Source: JABDQW01 sp942492025
Lineage (GTDB): Bacteria; Pseudomonadota; Gammaproteobacteria; SZUA-229
NCBI GenBank assembly: GCA_942492025.1
Contig: CALODJ010000010.1
Location: 310,001-374,000 of the forward strand
Direction: 5' to 3'
Length of the DNA: 64,000 nucleotides
Shown: one piece after another, positions 7,968 to 16,835 of the stretch
Numbering within the stretch: the stretch's first letter is position 1
Layout of the letters: each line of letters starts with the position of its first letter
Program-made: the position numbers and the translations under genes
Notes under the pieces: model-generated
The model's database searches: none
Told to the model about the DNA's origin: nothing
The model's input: only the letters and a program-made list of their open reading frames with translations

Positions 7968-10787
7968 TTAACGCGTCAGCCAGTAAGTCAGCCCCGGTAA
8001 ATCGGTAAAACCAATGGTTAAAAACCAGGTATCGGAAATGTCATTGAAATCCCGCGTACCCAGGCCCAGCCGTAATCTGTCCTGGAAGAAGCTCACATGG
8101 ATATGCCCCCCGGCTGTATCCTGTTGGCCTATATCAGGATCGTTCCATCGATGATACCAGGTCGGTGTCAGCCCCCAGCTCGAGATCGAAGGGGAATTTG
8201 TTCGACGGGAATAGGTGATGCCCAATGCGCCGTAGTTCTCGCGCGAAAATGATTCGCTGCCGGATTCAATGACACCGCCGGTAAAGCCGAGGCTGGCACG
8301 GACGCCCAACAGGTCTGTACTCGACAGAGACCAGGTCGGTTGCCAGGTAAAGATGAGGTCGCTACCGGCGATATCGACGGCGGCCTCGTAGGGAATGATA
8401 TTGCGCCATATCCAGTTTTCAGGTGCGGTTGACGGTGCGAAGGCATAATCAGGATAGTTATAGGTTGCGCTCTGCAATGAAAAAGCAGTGGTTCCCATGA
8501 TGGTGGTAAAGCTGTTCTCACGCAGTGCGGGATCGGGCTCACGTTCGGTATAGATCGCTTCTGCCTGCTGTTCCAGGTAAACGAAGCGCGTTGTCGCGCG
8601 GCGGGTCAGCTCGGAAGTCCAGTTAGTCGGGTCGGCGATGATCTGTGCCAGCAAAGGTGTTGATCCATCGTCAGTCGGTGTCGGTCTGAAGTCTTCGCTG
8701 TTCAAGTGAAGAAAAAACGTGTCTTCGGTAAAAAACAGCCCCTCTCTGGCGGTATCACTTTTTTCACCGGCTTCCAGGGTTTTTATCAAACCGTCAAAAA
8801 TGATACGCATATCGCGGTCTTCTTCTGGTGGCGGATCGTAAGCAAAGCGCAGTGTATTGTTTTTACCAAACTCCCATTGGGCCAGTCGGGCGAAGACATA
8901 ACGGCCACGACGATCCTTGTTGATGCCAATGGAGCGATAGATATTTTCAGCAAAATCATTCTGGCAGTGCATGAACTCCTCTTGTTGATACTGTTCGAAA
9001 AATTTCAGTCCACATAATGTTTGTGTTGCAGCAATAACGGCATCGTAGACACCAACATAATAATCATATTCGCGGAATTTAAGATCAAGAAAGGCGCCAA
9101 AGTCACTCAGTAATGTGCCGGTGATAGGGGCGCCTCGGTCGGTGACACGAAGAATCCGGTCATTGTGTATGGATAGTTTGGCTTTGTGTATTCTCTGCCT
9201 GAAGTCTTCAGTTACCGGTTCACTGATATCGGCAAGTTTCAGCAATATTTCCGCCAGGCGTTTGCGATAACGCGTCACATGAATTCTGCATGTGGCCTCG
9301 CTGTTAAATGTTTTGTTCTTATCAACCTGCTCACAATCATAGGCAATACCCACCTGCTGTAATCTTTTTGCAGAGAAGGGCGGTGTTATTGACAGAGTGG
9401 CGCGATTGTATGCCAGTTCCAGCAATGACCCTGCACGTCGAACAGCCCCGGCACAACTCAGATCAGTCACAAAAAAGGGAATGTCTTTACTGCAATCAGG
9501 CTGGGTATCACTTGCGGCCAATATTTCCGCCAGCTCATAACTCAGCTGTGTCAGGTTCAATAACCAGAATTCGCTCGTCAGTTCGCGATAGAGCTCATAC
9601 TTGCGTGCCGTGCCAAATGCACCCAGTAACAATTCATGCTCGGTAAGAAAGCTGAACTCCATGGTCTGACAGGCTGCCGGCGGATTATCGCTGGCACAGG
9701 CTTGCCTATCAGATGCAGGCGGGATGTCATAGCGCAGTCGGTTGGGATCGAGGTAAATATAGGTGACCGGCAGGGCATTTTCGCTGGCATATACGTTTTG
9801 TTCTGCCAGTTTACGTGCCAGGCCTAACGGCAGATTATCAAACAGGCCGCCATCGGCAAATTCTGCCTCGACAAGCTCATAGCCTTCTGGGCAAACGGCC
9901 TTCGCAGCAGCTTCCTGTTTTTTTTGTTCTGCCTGGGATTCTTCCTTGTTTGTTTCGGTATAACTCCTTTGCCGACAATAGTGCAAGCGCCTGCGGCCAA
10001 AAGCACCAGGGTAAGCGGAGCTGGTCATTACCGCCTCCTCAATGAGCTGTTCATCGATAGAATAGGGTGGAGCATCAGGCTCACGTGGCAATAGAATCCT
10101 GGCGGGGTTCGCTAACGCCGGATAGTCATTCGGGTCGAAATAGAAACCGAGCGTGCCATCATCCTGTGTACGCGCCACGAAGGGTATGAACAGGCGCTGG
10201 TTTTGTACTTCGATGTTGCCAAGTTTAAACTCTTCAGGTTTGACACGGGTGACGGTGACACCGAGTGGCACGCGGCAATCAGGACGAAAACCCGGGGTGT
10301 TCCAGCGTTCACGTAGTTTGCGGGATGCTTGCAGCAAGTCATAGCGTGCGAGCAGGGCATCGTCATCACGGTAGTAAACAGAATCTGCGGTTGGCGGCAG
10401 CAGACGATTGACATCAGGAGCCAGCCAGACATCCCGAAATACATTGGTATCAATCGTGTTCGTCAGCCCACCTTTGTCTTCCGGCAGACTGCACCAGACA
10501 AGTGCCGATAACACGGTATTGATACCACCCGCGGAAGCGCCGGAAAAGCTGGCAGCTTCCATGCTGCGGGCCTGACCGATAAGTGGGTGATCGATTTTAC
10601 TGATATCCTGCGTCATTTTGAGCAGGCCCCAGTTCAGTCCAGCCTCATAGGCACCCTTGCTGGCTCCGCCGCTGATCGCGATCGAAAATCGTCGCTGCAG
10701 CTCTGTGGCTGACAGCGTTGTTGCACAACTACCGTATAACAGCAGTGTTGCCAATAGAGTGGTTAGTAATTGATTCATCGAGGTCAT
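7968..10787 (-). CDS. Patatin-like phospholipase with probable C-terminal outer-membrane domain
   Basis: A 939-residue protein with a Sec signal peptide (hydrophobic residues 6-20). The patatin oxyanion loop GGASKG (about residue 40), the nucleophile elbow GASAGG (Ser85) and the DGG of the catalytic dyad (about residue 310) are all present, so it should be an active lipid acyl hydrolase. The last 200 residues have alternating patterns and repeated aromatic/Gly strands that could form a beta-barrel, as in PlpD-type autotransported patatins, but no POTRA domain is obvious and the protein ends in Arg rather than Phe. The start could also be the ATG nine bases downstream. Confidence 0.88.
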   Translation of the reverse strand: MTSMNQLLTTLLATLLLYGSCATTLSATELQRRFSIAISGGASKGAYEAGLNWGLLKMTQDISKIDHPLIGQARSMEAASFSGASAGGINTVLSALVWCSLPEDKGGLTNTIDTNVFRDVWLAPDVNRLLPPTADSVYYRDDDALLARYDLLQASRKLRERWNTPGFRPDCRVPLGVTVTRVKPEEFKLGNIEVQNQRLFIPFVARTQDDGTLGFYFDPNDYPALANPARILLPREPDAPPYSIDEQLIEEAVMTSSAYPGAFGRRRLHYCRQRSYTETNKEESQAEQKKQEAAAKAVCPEGYELVEAEFADGGLFDNLPLGLARKLAEQNVYASENALPVTYIYLDPNRLRYDIPPASDRQACASDNPPAACQTMEFSFLTEHELLLGAFGTARKYELYRELTSEFWLLNLTQLSYELAEILAASDTQPDCSKDIPFFVTDLSCAGAVRRAGSLLELAYNRATLSITPPFSAKRLQQVGIAYDCEQVDKNKTFNSEATCRIHVTRYRKRLAEILLKLADISEPVTEDFRQRIHKAKLSIHNDRILRVTDRGAPITGTLLSDFGAFLDLKFREYDYYVGVYDAVIAATQTLCGLKFFEQYQQEEFMHCQNDFAENIYRSIGINKDRRGRYVFARLAQWEFGKNNTLRFAYDPPPEEDRDMRIIFDGLIKTLEAGEKSDTAREGLFFTEDTFFLHLNSEDFRPTPTDDGSTPLLAQIIADPTNWTSELTRRATTRFVYLEQQAEAIYTEREPDPALRENSFTTIMGTTAFSLQSATYNYPDYAFAPSTAPENWIWRNIIPYEAAVDIAGSDLIFTWQPTWSLSSTDLLGVRASLGFTGGVIESGSESFSRENYGALGITYSRRTNSPSISSWGLTPTWYHRWNDPDIGQQDTAGGHIHVSFFQDRLRLGLGTRDFNDISDTWFLTIGFTDLPGLTYWLTR

Positions 10788-10924
10788 AAGGTCATTGTTA
10801 TCGTACTTTTATAACAGAATAAATATCAATTGAATACCTGTGCAAGATTCGGTAAATTGCCGCGCCGCTATCGCGGCTAGCAGTTGAGTGTATTAAACCC
10901 ATTCGTTGATGAAATAAAATCACC

Positions 10925-10997
10925 GTAGGGCGCGCCGTGCGCACCGTGAAACAGAAATAGCGGCGGTACTGCACTCGGTGCGCACGGCGCACCCTAC
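10925..10997. repeat. ~70-bp palindrome, complete copy
   Basis: Inverted arms GTAGGGCGCGCCGTGCGCAC and GTGCGCACGGCGCACCCTAC, 73 bp overall. Each arm also contains its own GGTGCG/CGCACC hairpin. It lies in the 332-bp gap between the patatin start and the AraC stop. The rest of that gap shows only a short CTTTGCGAGG...AAGCAATCTCC fragment of the GTCATTGCGAG family near 11020. Confidence 0.85.
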
Positions 10998-11119
10998 AAG
11001 ACTCTCATATTTTAACGTCTTTGCGAGGGAAGCGAAGCAATCTCCTTATGAGGGTATGCTGCTAACAGTGTAACAGCCAGGAATAATGGTGTTGCCTTGA
11101 CCTGACATGTTGCGCCCGT

Positions 11120-12142
11120 TTATTTCCGAGTTGAACGATATGTCGAAGGCGTCATGCCCGTCCAGCGTTTGAATGCGCGGGTGAAATGCGCGGCATCTTT
11201 GTAGCCCAGTTGATAGGCAATCTCGGTCATGCTCATTCCGGATAACTTGATGTTCGTGGTTGCGTAATTCATCCGGGCCTGGTTCAGCAAGTCTGTGTAA
11301 CTGATTTCGTATTCTTTCAGTTTGCGCTGCAGTGTTCGTGTCGTGCACCCTGCGAGTTCTGCAATCATATCGATTGACAGGTCTCGTTCCAGGATATATT
11401 GACTGATGATGACTTTCAGGGCCGCGATAAACTCTGATTTATCATGAATGTCATCCAGCGGCATGTCTCTGGTCCTGCCGCCTATCGGCTGGATGCTGAC
11501 GTTTGCATTCAGCAGGCCGATGGGCATCGCAATGGCCGTACGTTCTTGTGAGTATTTCGGGTCGCAACCATCAAGCAGCTTGTTCCTGCGGATGACCTTG
11601 TTTTCATCCATTCTCAGGTGTATTTGTACCGGATTCCAGTTTCTGCCGGCTGCCAGCTGCACAAGCTCTATCATGCTGGTTAGCCGATAGTTCTCCATTT
11701 GTATATCGTTTTTAACCAGGATCTCGCTGTGGTGTTCGAACCAGCAAAGATCGCCTTCCATACGCAACCTGAAATCACTGGTGTTGCTTTGTGACTTTGA
11801 GGCGTCACAGAATTTTTCAAGCACCTTTTTCAACGGCTGTTTGCCATGCAGCAGTGGTTGTAGTGACTCGATTTTATACCAAGGCCTGGCCTGTGCGACC
11901 TGCATGCCGAAGTCGGGCATCATCTCGGCGATTGCGACCTGGTTGATCAGGCTCCAGAAGGGCTTCTCGGGTATGAGTGCTTCCGGGTCATTCAGTTCGG
12001 ATACGGGCAGGCGAAACTTTCTGAAATACTGTTCCGCTGAAACACCGTTGTTTTCCATGGCGATTCTGAACGGCGCCGCGAACGCCGCCTTCACCAAAGG
12101 CATCTCCGGGTCTTTACTGGTTCTGGTATCAGATTTATTCAC
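11120..12142 (-). CDS. AraC-family transcriptional regulator (OruR/ArgR-like N-domain)
   Basis: A 340-residue regulator. The N-terminal 200 residues match the arabinose-binding-like domain of OruR-type AraC proteins, and the C-terminal 95 residues hold the double helix-turn-helix (DMIAELAGCTTRTLQRKL and MTEIAYQLGYKDAAHFTRAFKRW). It begins at a GTG with no clear ribosome site; an ATG at 12103 is possible. It is divergent from the amidohydrolase gene with a perfect inverted repeat between them, so it probably controls that gene and itself. The effector is unknown. Confidence 0.93.
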   Translation of the reverse strand: MNKSDTRTSKDPEMPLVKAAFAAPFRIAMENNGVSAEQYFRKFRLPVSELNDPEALIPEKPFWSLINQVAIAEMMPDFGMQVAQARPWYKIESLQPLLHGKQPLKKVLEKFCDASKSQSNTSDFRLRMEGDLCWFEHHSEILVKNDIQMENYRLTSMIELVQLAAGRNWNPVQIHLRMDENKVIRRNKLLDGCDPKYSQERTAIAMPIGLLNANVSIQPIGGRTRDMPLDDIHDKSEFIAALKVIISQYILERDLSIDMIAELAGCTTRTLQRKLKEYEISYTDLLNQARMNYATTNIKLSGMSMTEIAYQLGYKDAAHFTRAFKRWTGMTPSTYRSTRK

Positions 12143-12222
12143 TTTTGTTATGGATATTCTTTACCTTGATATAAGCGTCGATCATTGCAGCACAACTTCA
12201 AAACACATTGACTGAAAAGTAA

Positions 12223-12276
12223 TTGCCATTTTGCGACAAGATGATTCAGCATCCATCATATGTCGCAAAATGGCAA
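12223..12276. promoter_or_regulatory. Perfect 16-bp inverted repeat in the divergent promoter region
   Basis: TTGCCATTTTGCGACA at 12223-12238 and its exact complement at 12261-12276 lie between the divergent araC-type gene and the amidohydrolase gene. The half-sites are 38 bp apart start to start. This is a strong candidate operator for the adjacent AraC regulator; a stem-loop in the leader is less likely because the 22-bp spacer is unstructured. Confidence 0.65.
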
Positions 12277-12391
12277 GAATATTTATTCTCATTCACATAT
12301 CTTCTATCCCATGTCAAGGTTTAACATCTGATAAACCGCGCTGAATTCGAATATAGCGAACAACTAATTGACCATTTCAGAGGGAAAATGT

Positions 12392-13816
12392 ATGTATAAG
12401 ACACCATACCTGGTAACCGCATTGCTGACAGCCGTTATGCTGGTTATCTCCACTGTGACAACAGCCGTTGCTGAAGACAAACCCGCGCAGGTGTTGATCG
12501 TCAATGTCGATGTCTGGGACGGCACCAGTGATGAAGTCCTGAAAGGCGTCGATGTCCTGGTCGAGGGCAACATGATCAAGAAGATCGCCAAGGGCATCAA
12601 GGCGCCCAATGCCACCACGATCAATGGTCAGGGCGGGACGGTTACGCCCGGGCTGATCGACATGCACCAGCACCTGACACTGAACGGTGGTACTGCCGCG
12701 GGCAACAACTGGGATGCCTACGTGCAGGGCGCACATGCATCGCGCGCGGCGGAGTACCTGCTGCGCAGTGGCTTTACCAGCATACGTGATATTGCCGGTA
12801 TGACCCTTGGCCTAAAGAAAGCCATCAATGAGGGTATCCTGCCTGGACCACGCATGTATGTTTCCGGCCCGGCGCTGGGACCAACCGGTGGCCATAGTGA
12901 CTGGAATTCACGTACGGCCGGCCCCGGTGCCAAGGACTACCAGCAAATTGTGGGCAACACCCACGTTGTTGATGGTCGTGCAGAGTGGCTGAAAGCCGCG
13001 CGCTGGAACCTGCGTAACGGTGCTGATTTCCTCAAGGTCATGGCAGGCGGCGGCGTAGCCAGTGAATTCGACCCGCTACACCTGCAGTCACCCTCGCCGG
13101 AAGAAATGGCAGCTGCGGTCCAGGCTGCAAATGAGTACGGTACTTATGTAGCGATTCATGCCTACACCGATGATGCATACCTCAAGTCCTTGAAAGCAGG
13201 CGTCAGGAGTTTCGAACACGGCTTCCTGGCGACGGAAAAATCGATCAAGGAGTTGAAAAAAGCCAATGCCTGGTGGTCCTTCCAGCCTTACGGCGGTTAT
13301 GCACTCCTGTGCGGAAAGTATCCTGACTGGTACACGGATGTCATGGTCAAGAAAGGCAAAATGGTATGTGAAGGGGTGAAAAACACAATCAAGCTAATGA
13401 AGAAGTACAAGATCAAGACCTTCAACGGCTCTGACATGTTCGGCTGGGACAACTGGCACAATGCCATCGTCAATGCAGCCGCACCGACGAACTTGCTGCC
13501 GGATGACCTGAAATATTCATCACTCGAGACGATGAAGATGTCCACATCCGCAGCAGGCCAGTTCCTGCGTGAACAAGTCAACCTGAATCGCAATGACTTT
13601 ATCGACGCCAAGCTCGGCGTGGTGGAAGAAGGTGCCTGGGCGGATGTTCTGATCTGGAATGGCGATCCGACTAAAGACGTCAGCCTGATCCTCGAGGGCG
13701 ATAACCTGAGAATGGTCATGAAAGACGGCAAGGTCTACAAGAACCTGCTGGTCGACCCGACGCACGAGTCTTTCCGTGCGGCACCGGCGCCGGCTGGTCA
13801 CTCGTTCAATATGTAA
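12392..13816 (+). CDS. Secreted metal-dependent amidohydrolase
   Basis: The ATG at 12392 follows CAGAGGGA and begins a signal peptide ending AVA-ED; an earlier TTG at 12368 lacks these. The 474-residue product has the amidohydrolase TIM-barrel residues in order: HQH after VTPGLIDM, the KVMAGGG lysine, IHAYTDD and FEHG histidines and GSDMFGW aspartate. Related periplasmic enzymes act as dipeptidases (Xaa-Pro type) or on imide and lactone rings, so the substrate cannot be named. A UUCG hairpin follows the stop. It is probably induced through the divergent AraC regulator. Confidence 0.88.
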   Translation: MYKTPYLVTALLTAVMLVISTVTTAVAEDKPAQVLIVNVDVWDGTSDEVLKGVDVLVEGNMIKKIAKGIKAPNATTINGQGGTVTPGLIDMHQHLTLNGGTAAGNNWDAYVQGAHASRAAEYLLRSGFTSIRDIAGMTLGLKKAINEGILPGPRMYVSGPALGPTGGHSDWNSRTAGPGAKDYQQIVGNTHVVDGRAEWLKAARWNLRNGADFLKVMAGGGVASEFDPLHLQSPSPEEMAAAVQAANEYGTYVAIHAYTDDAYLKSLKAGVRSFEHGFLATEKSIKELKKANAWWSFQPYGGYALLCGKYPDWYTDVMVKKGKMVCEGVKNTIKLMKKYKIKTFNGSDMFGWDNWHNAIVNAAAPTNLLPDDLKYSSLETMKMSTSAAGQFLREQVNLNRNDFIDAKLGVVEEGAWADVLIWNGDPTKDVSLILEGDNLRMVMKDGKVYKNLLVDPTHESFRAAPAPAGHSFNM

Positions 13817-13843
13817 AGACCTGGATTCAGGTTGAGAAAGACA

Positions 13844-13867
13844 AACAGGGCGCTTCGGCGCCCTGTT
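13844..13867 (+). terminator. Terminator hairpin with UUCG loop
   Basis: Perfect 10-bp stem AACAGGGCGC/GCGCCCTGTT closed by a TTCG tetraloop, 28 bp after the amidohydrolase stop and 53 bp before the porin start. Only two T residues follow, so termination may be partial. Confidence 0.7.
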
Positions 13868-13919
13868 CTAGTAATCATCGAGGTTCGAATCATGTTAATA
13901 AAGTATCAGGGATAAACAA

Positions 13920-15209
13920 ATGAGTTCCAGATTTTTTGCAGGGGTATTACTGATGTTTGGCTGCACGATGTCTGTACAACTACAAGCAATCGCTGAACAG
14001 GCTGCAACATCGAGCTTCGATGAAATCCCGACCTTCGGCGGCCCCAGCAGTACCGGTACACAACTGATCGAGGATAACCAGAGGGTAACGGGTGACTTCA
14101 TCCAGGACAGCATGCCGGGCTGGTTTGCGTATAAAGACAGGCTTATGGATGAGCATGGCTTTGCGCTTGGTGTCAACTATTCGACCCTGTACCAGAAAGC
14201 CAGCGCGGCGCTGGGCGAGGACAATGCCTGGGGCGGCATCTTCCAGTTACCGGCCTCGTGGACTTTAGTTAACCGCGGCAGCAAGAACACCGGCACCCTG
14301 GTTTTCAAGGCAGAAAACCGCCACAGTATCTCGACCGACCTGGCGCCGCAGGATTTAGGTATCCAGGGCATCGGTGCCGCCTCGATCGTCGGTACCCAGT
14401 TCAGCGACAAGGACTGGATCCTGACCAACCTGTTCTGGCAGCAGAAGCTCAATGACGACAAGATGACGATTCTCGCCGGCCAGATCGACAACACCGACTT
14501 CCTCGGCGTGTATGGACTGATCAATCCGCAGACCTCGTTCACGAACCTGAGCTTCTCCACCAACCCGACCATCGGCATACCCGACCAGGGCTTCGGTGGC
14601 GCCTTCGGCACCATGCTGGGCAAGAACTTCTATGCCGTTGCCGGCATCATGGATGCGGCGGGCGATCCGGCGCATCCCGGCAGAAGCTTCAGCAACTTCT
14701 TCGATGAAAACGAGTATTTCACCCATATCGAAATCGGCTACACGACTTCACAGGATCGTATCTATTTCGACAACATCAACTTTCTTTACTGGGAGTCGGA
14801 TCAGCAGACCAGCAATGGTGTCGTCAAGGAGTCCAAAGGCAACGGCTGGGCCTTCTCGGCTGCGCATTTTTTCCAGGACAAGTACATGCCCTTCGTTCGC
14901 ATCGGCGATTCCGATGGCGGCGGTGGTGCCTTGTTGCAGAAGATGGTCAGCGCCGGCCTTGGTATCTACAACTGGGATAAGAATGAGCTATTCGGTTTTG
15001 GCCTGAGCCGGGCCGAAGCCTCGGAAGACCCGGTCGGCGGCTTCGGCAGCAACCTTGATCCGCAGTATACCGGTGAGGTTTTCTACCGCTTTCAGCTGTC
15101 GAAAAACTTCGCTATCACGCCGGATTTGCAATTCATCAAGGACCCGGTGCTCAATCCCGATGAGAGTTCGGTGTGGATTGCGGGCATTCGTGCAAGATTA
15201 GCGTTGTGA
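13920..15209 (+). CDS. OprB-type carbohydrate-selective porin
   Basis: A 429-residue outer-membrane protein with a signal peptide (cleavage after about residue 23-25). Features typical of the OprB family are the early GDFIQDSMPGWFAYKDRL segment, GQIDNTDFLGVYG, and a long series of alternating strands. It ends in Leu rather than Phe. AGGGA lies upstream of the ATG. OprB proteins allow diffusion of sugars and other small solutes. It follows the amidohydrolase but is separated by a hairpin, so co-transcription may be only partial. Confidence 0.85.
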   Translation: MSSRFFAGVLLMFGCTMSVQLQAIAEQAATSSFDEIPTFGGPSSTGTQLIEDNQRVTGDFIQDSMPGWFAYKDRLMDEHGFALGVNYSTLYQKASAALGEDNAWGGIFQLPASWTLVNRGSKNTGTLVFKAENRHSISTDLAPQDLGIQGIGAASIVGTQFSDKDWILTNLFWQQKLNDDKMTILAGQIDNTDFLGVYGLINPQTSFTNLSFSTNPTIGIPDQGFGGAFGTMLGKNFYAVAGIMDAAGDPAHPGRSFSNFFDENEYFTHIEIGYTTSQDRIYFDNINFLYWESDQQTSNGVVKESKGNGWAFSAAHFFQDKYMPFVRIGDSDGGGGALLQKMVSAGLGIYNWDKNELFGFGLSRAEASEDPVGGFGSNLDPQYTGEVFYRFQLSKNFAITPDLQFIKDPVLNPDESSVWIAGIRARLAL

Positions 15210-15250
15210 TCATTGCGAGCCGATAAGAGATACATCGTGTAACCGGGCAC

Positions 15251-15270
15251 AATTCGCGGCTGAAACCGCT
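15251..15270. repeat. Left REP-like arm beside IS110
   Basis: AATTCGCGGCTGAAACCGCT matches, in inverse orientation with one mismatch, 16691-16711 on the other side of the transposase. The sequence can form its own GCGGCTGAAACCGC hairpin and resembles REP sequences of gammaproteobacteria. Confidence 0.65.
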
Positions 15271-15360
15271 CCGACGAATCTAGCAATCAGTGAACTGTCG
15301 CTGTAGGAGATGTAATAAGCAGCCCGCGGCCGATAGACATTTAGAAGTCAGCCCCCTAAC

Positions 15361-15390
15361 CTGGTTGGTGAACTAATCCAGAAGGTCGCA
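15361..15390 (+). repeat. Imperfect direct repeat, left of transposase
   Basis: CTGGTTG-T-ACTA-GGTCGCA spaced motif just upstream of the transposase start; the same spaced motif, with identical total length, is at 16480-16509. It may be an end or a guide/target sequence of the IS110 element. Confidence 0.5.
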
Positions 15391-15417
15391 AAGCGCCTTA
15401 AACCAGAGGGGACTGAC

Positions 15418-16431
15418 ATGAATTACTGTGGCATAGATGTAGCGAGCAAATCAAGCGATATCAGCATTATTGACGAGGTCGGCAACCAGCTAAGACGCCA
15501 GGAGATAGCAACCGAGGCCGGAGATATTACCGGGGCACTCGCGGGTTATGGCAAGTTAGTCGTCATCATTGAGGCCCACCCGCTGGCCGAGACCGTGGCC
15601 CGGATCGTTGAAGAGGCGGGACATAAAGCGGTGATCATCGATGCGCGAGCAGCGAAGAATCTGATGTCGGCGATGAAGAAGACCGATCGTCGCGACGCGC
15701 AGACGCTGGCCGAGATTGGGCGCTGCGGTTGGTATATTGAAGTGCACCGCAAAAGTGCGGCAGCGCGGGAGATGCGCAGTATATTGCAGGCTCGGCAAGC
15801 GCTGCTGAAGAGTAGCAAGGCACTGGCATCGAGTATCCGTGGTTTATTGCGTGCCCACGGTATTCGGCTGGGTAAAGTGAGCAAGGGGCAGTTTGCTGCC
15901 CAAGTGACGAAGGCCGCCGAACAGGAGGTTCCGGGCTTAGTGCCGGCGCTGAGTGGAATGCTGGAGGCGTGGCTGGTGGCTGAGGAACGCGCAGAGCAGA
16001 TCAAGCAAGCGCTGGTGGCGGCCTGCCAACAAGATAAGATCAGTGCGTGTCTGGAGAGTACCCCGGGGATAGGCCCGATAATCAGCACCGCCTATCGAGC
16101 CACCATTGATGATCCGCACCGGTTCAAGTGCGGTGATGAAGTGAGCGATTACCTGGGGTTGGTGCCCCGTATCTACCAATCCGGTGACGTGGAGTACCGC
16201 GGGAGCATCACCAAAGAAGGTGATGGTCTATTACGGTCGCTGTTGGTTGAAGGCGCGCATGTGCTGTTAACGCGTGGCCAGGATTGTGCCCTGAAGCGCT
16301 GGGGTCTGTCACTGGAGAAGCGCAAAGGCAGCGCCAAAGCCAAAGTAGCGGTCGCCCGCAAGCTGGCAGTACTACTGTGGCGTCTGTGGAAGGAAGAAAA
16401 GATGTTTGAGGCTTTCCCACAGACGGTTTAA
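15418..16431 (+). CDS. IS110-family transposase
   Basis: A 337-residue DEDD transposase. The N-terminal RuvC-like domain shows CGIDVASKSSD (Asp6), IIEAHPLAE, and KKTDRRDAQTLAE; the C-terminal Tnp20 domain shows ESTPGIGPI and YRGSITKEGDGLLRSLL, which holds the serine nucleophile of the family. GAGGGG precedes the ATG. Length and motifs are intact, so the gene is probably functional. IS110 recombinases are guided by a bridge RNA from the element's own noncoding end. Confidence 0.95.
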   Translation: MNYCGIDVASKSSDISIIDEVGNQLRRQEIATEAGDITGALAGYGKLVVIIEAHPLAETVARIVEEAGHKAVIIDARAAKNLMSAMKKTDRRDAQTLAEIGRCGWYIEVHRKSAAAREMRSILQARQALLKSSKALASSIRGLLRAHGIRLGKVSKGQFAAQVTKAAEQEVPGLVPALSGMLEAWLVAEERAEQIKQALVAACQQDKISACLESTPGIGPIISTAYRATIDDPHRFKCGDEVSDYLGLVPRIYQSGDVEYRGSITKEGDGLLRSLLVEGAHVLLTRGQDCALKRWGLSLEKRKGSAKAKVAVARKLAVLLWRLWKEEKMFEAFPQTV

Positions 16432-16479
16432 AAAAGAATAACTGGGCCCGACAGTTTGGAAATCGGGAGTTAAGAAGGA

Positions 16480-16509
16480 CTGGTTGATTGACTACCAGGC
16501 TCGGTCGCA
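16480..16509 (+). repeat. Imperfect direct repeat, right of transposase
   Basis: Partner of 15361-15390 with the conserved blocks CTGGTTG, ACTA and GGTCGCA at identical spacing; the intervening bases differ. It lies 48 bp after the transposase stop codon. Confidence 0.5.
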
Positions 16510-16690
16510 CCGACCACGATAGCCGCTAGGGGCAATGTGTTGACCCCGTGTAGGAGATGAACAGGCGGTGCGCTCCGATTACATCTTGTCGGCGCCTAAT
16601 GGCGACCACGTAGAGAAGCCTGAAACCTGGTGGGCAAAGACCATTACAAATTAACCAGATTAGTGGTTGACAAAGACGGCTGCTTTAGAG

Positions 16691-16711
16691 AAGCGGCTTC
16701 AGCCGCGAATT
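16691..16711. repeat. Right REP-like arm beside IS110
   Basis: AAGCGGCTTCAGCCGCGAAT is the inverse of the left arm at 15251-15270. The 16.56-16.83 kb stretch holds no gene; apart from this arm and a TACTTAAGATA motif at 16736 I see nothing in it. Confidence 0.65.
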
Positions 16712-16835
16712 GGGGATAGGACGCTACCCTTTAAGTACTTAAGATAAATCAGCAAACAGGAACCCGGGGCTGTGAGTTTTCCGCCGGATGTGATTACATG
16801 GTGCGATGAGCACAACACGAAGAAAAGGTAACCTC

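Larger units (their letters stand above)
15302..16559 (+). mobile_element. IS110-family insertion sequence (ends provisional)
   Basis: The boundaries are drawn at an 11-bp direct repeat TGTAGGAGATG found at 15302-15312 and 16549-16559, which brackets a single IS110 transposase gene and gives a 1.26-kb element, a normal size for the family. REP-like arms lie outside on both sides. IS110 elements lack classical terminal inverted repeats and often insert in REP sequences, so the exact ends need an empty-site comparison. The 120-150 bp of noncoding DNA on each side of the gene could encode the bridge RNA of the family. Confidence 0.6.
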
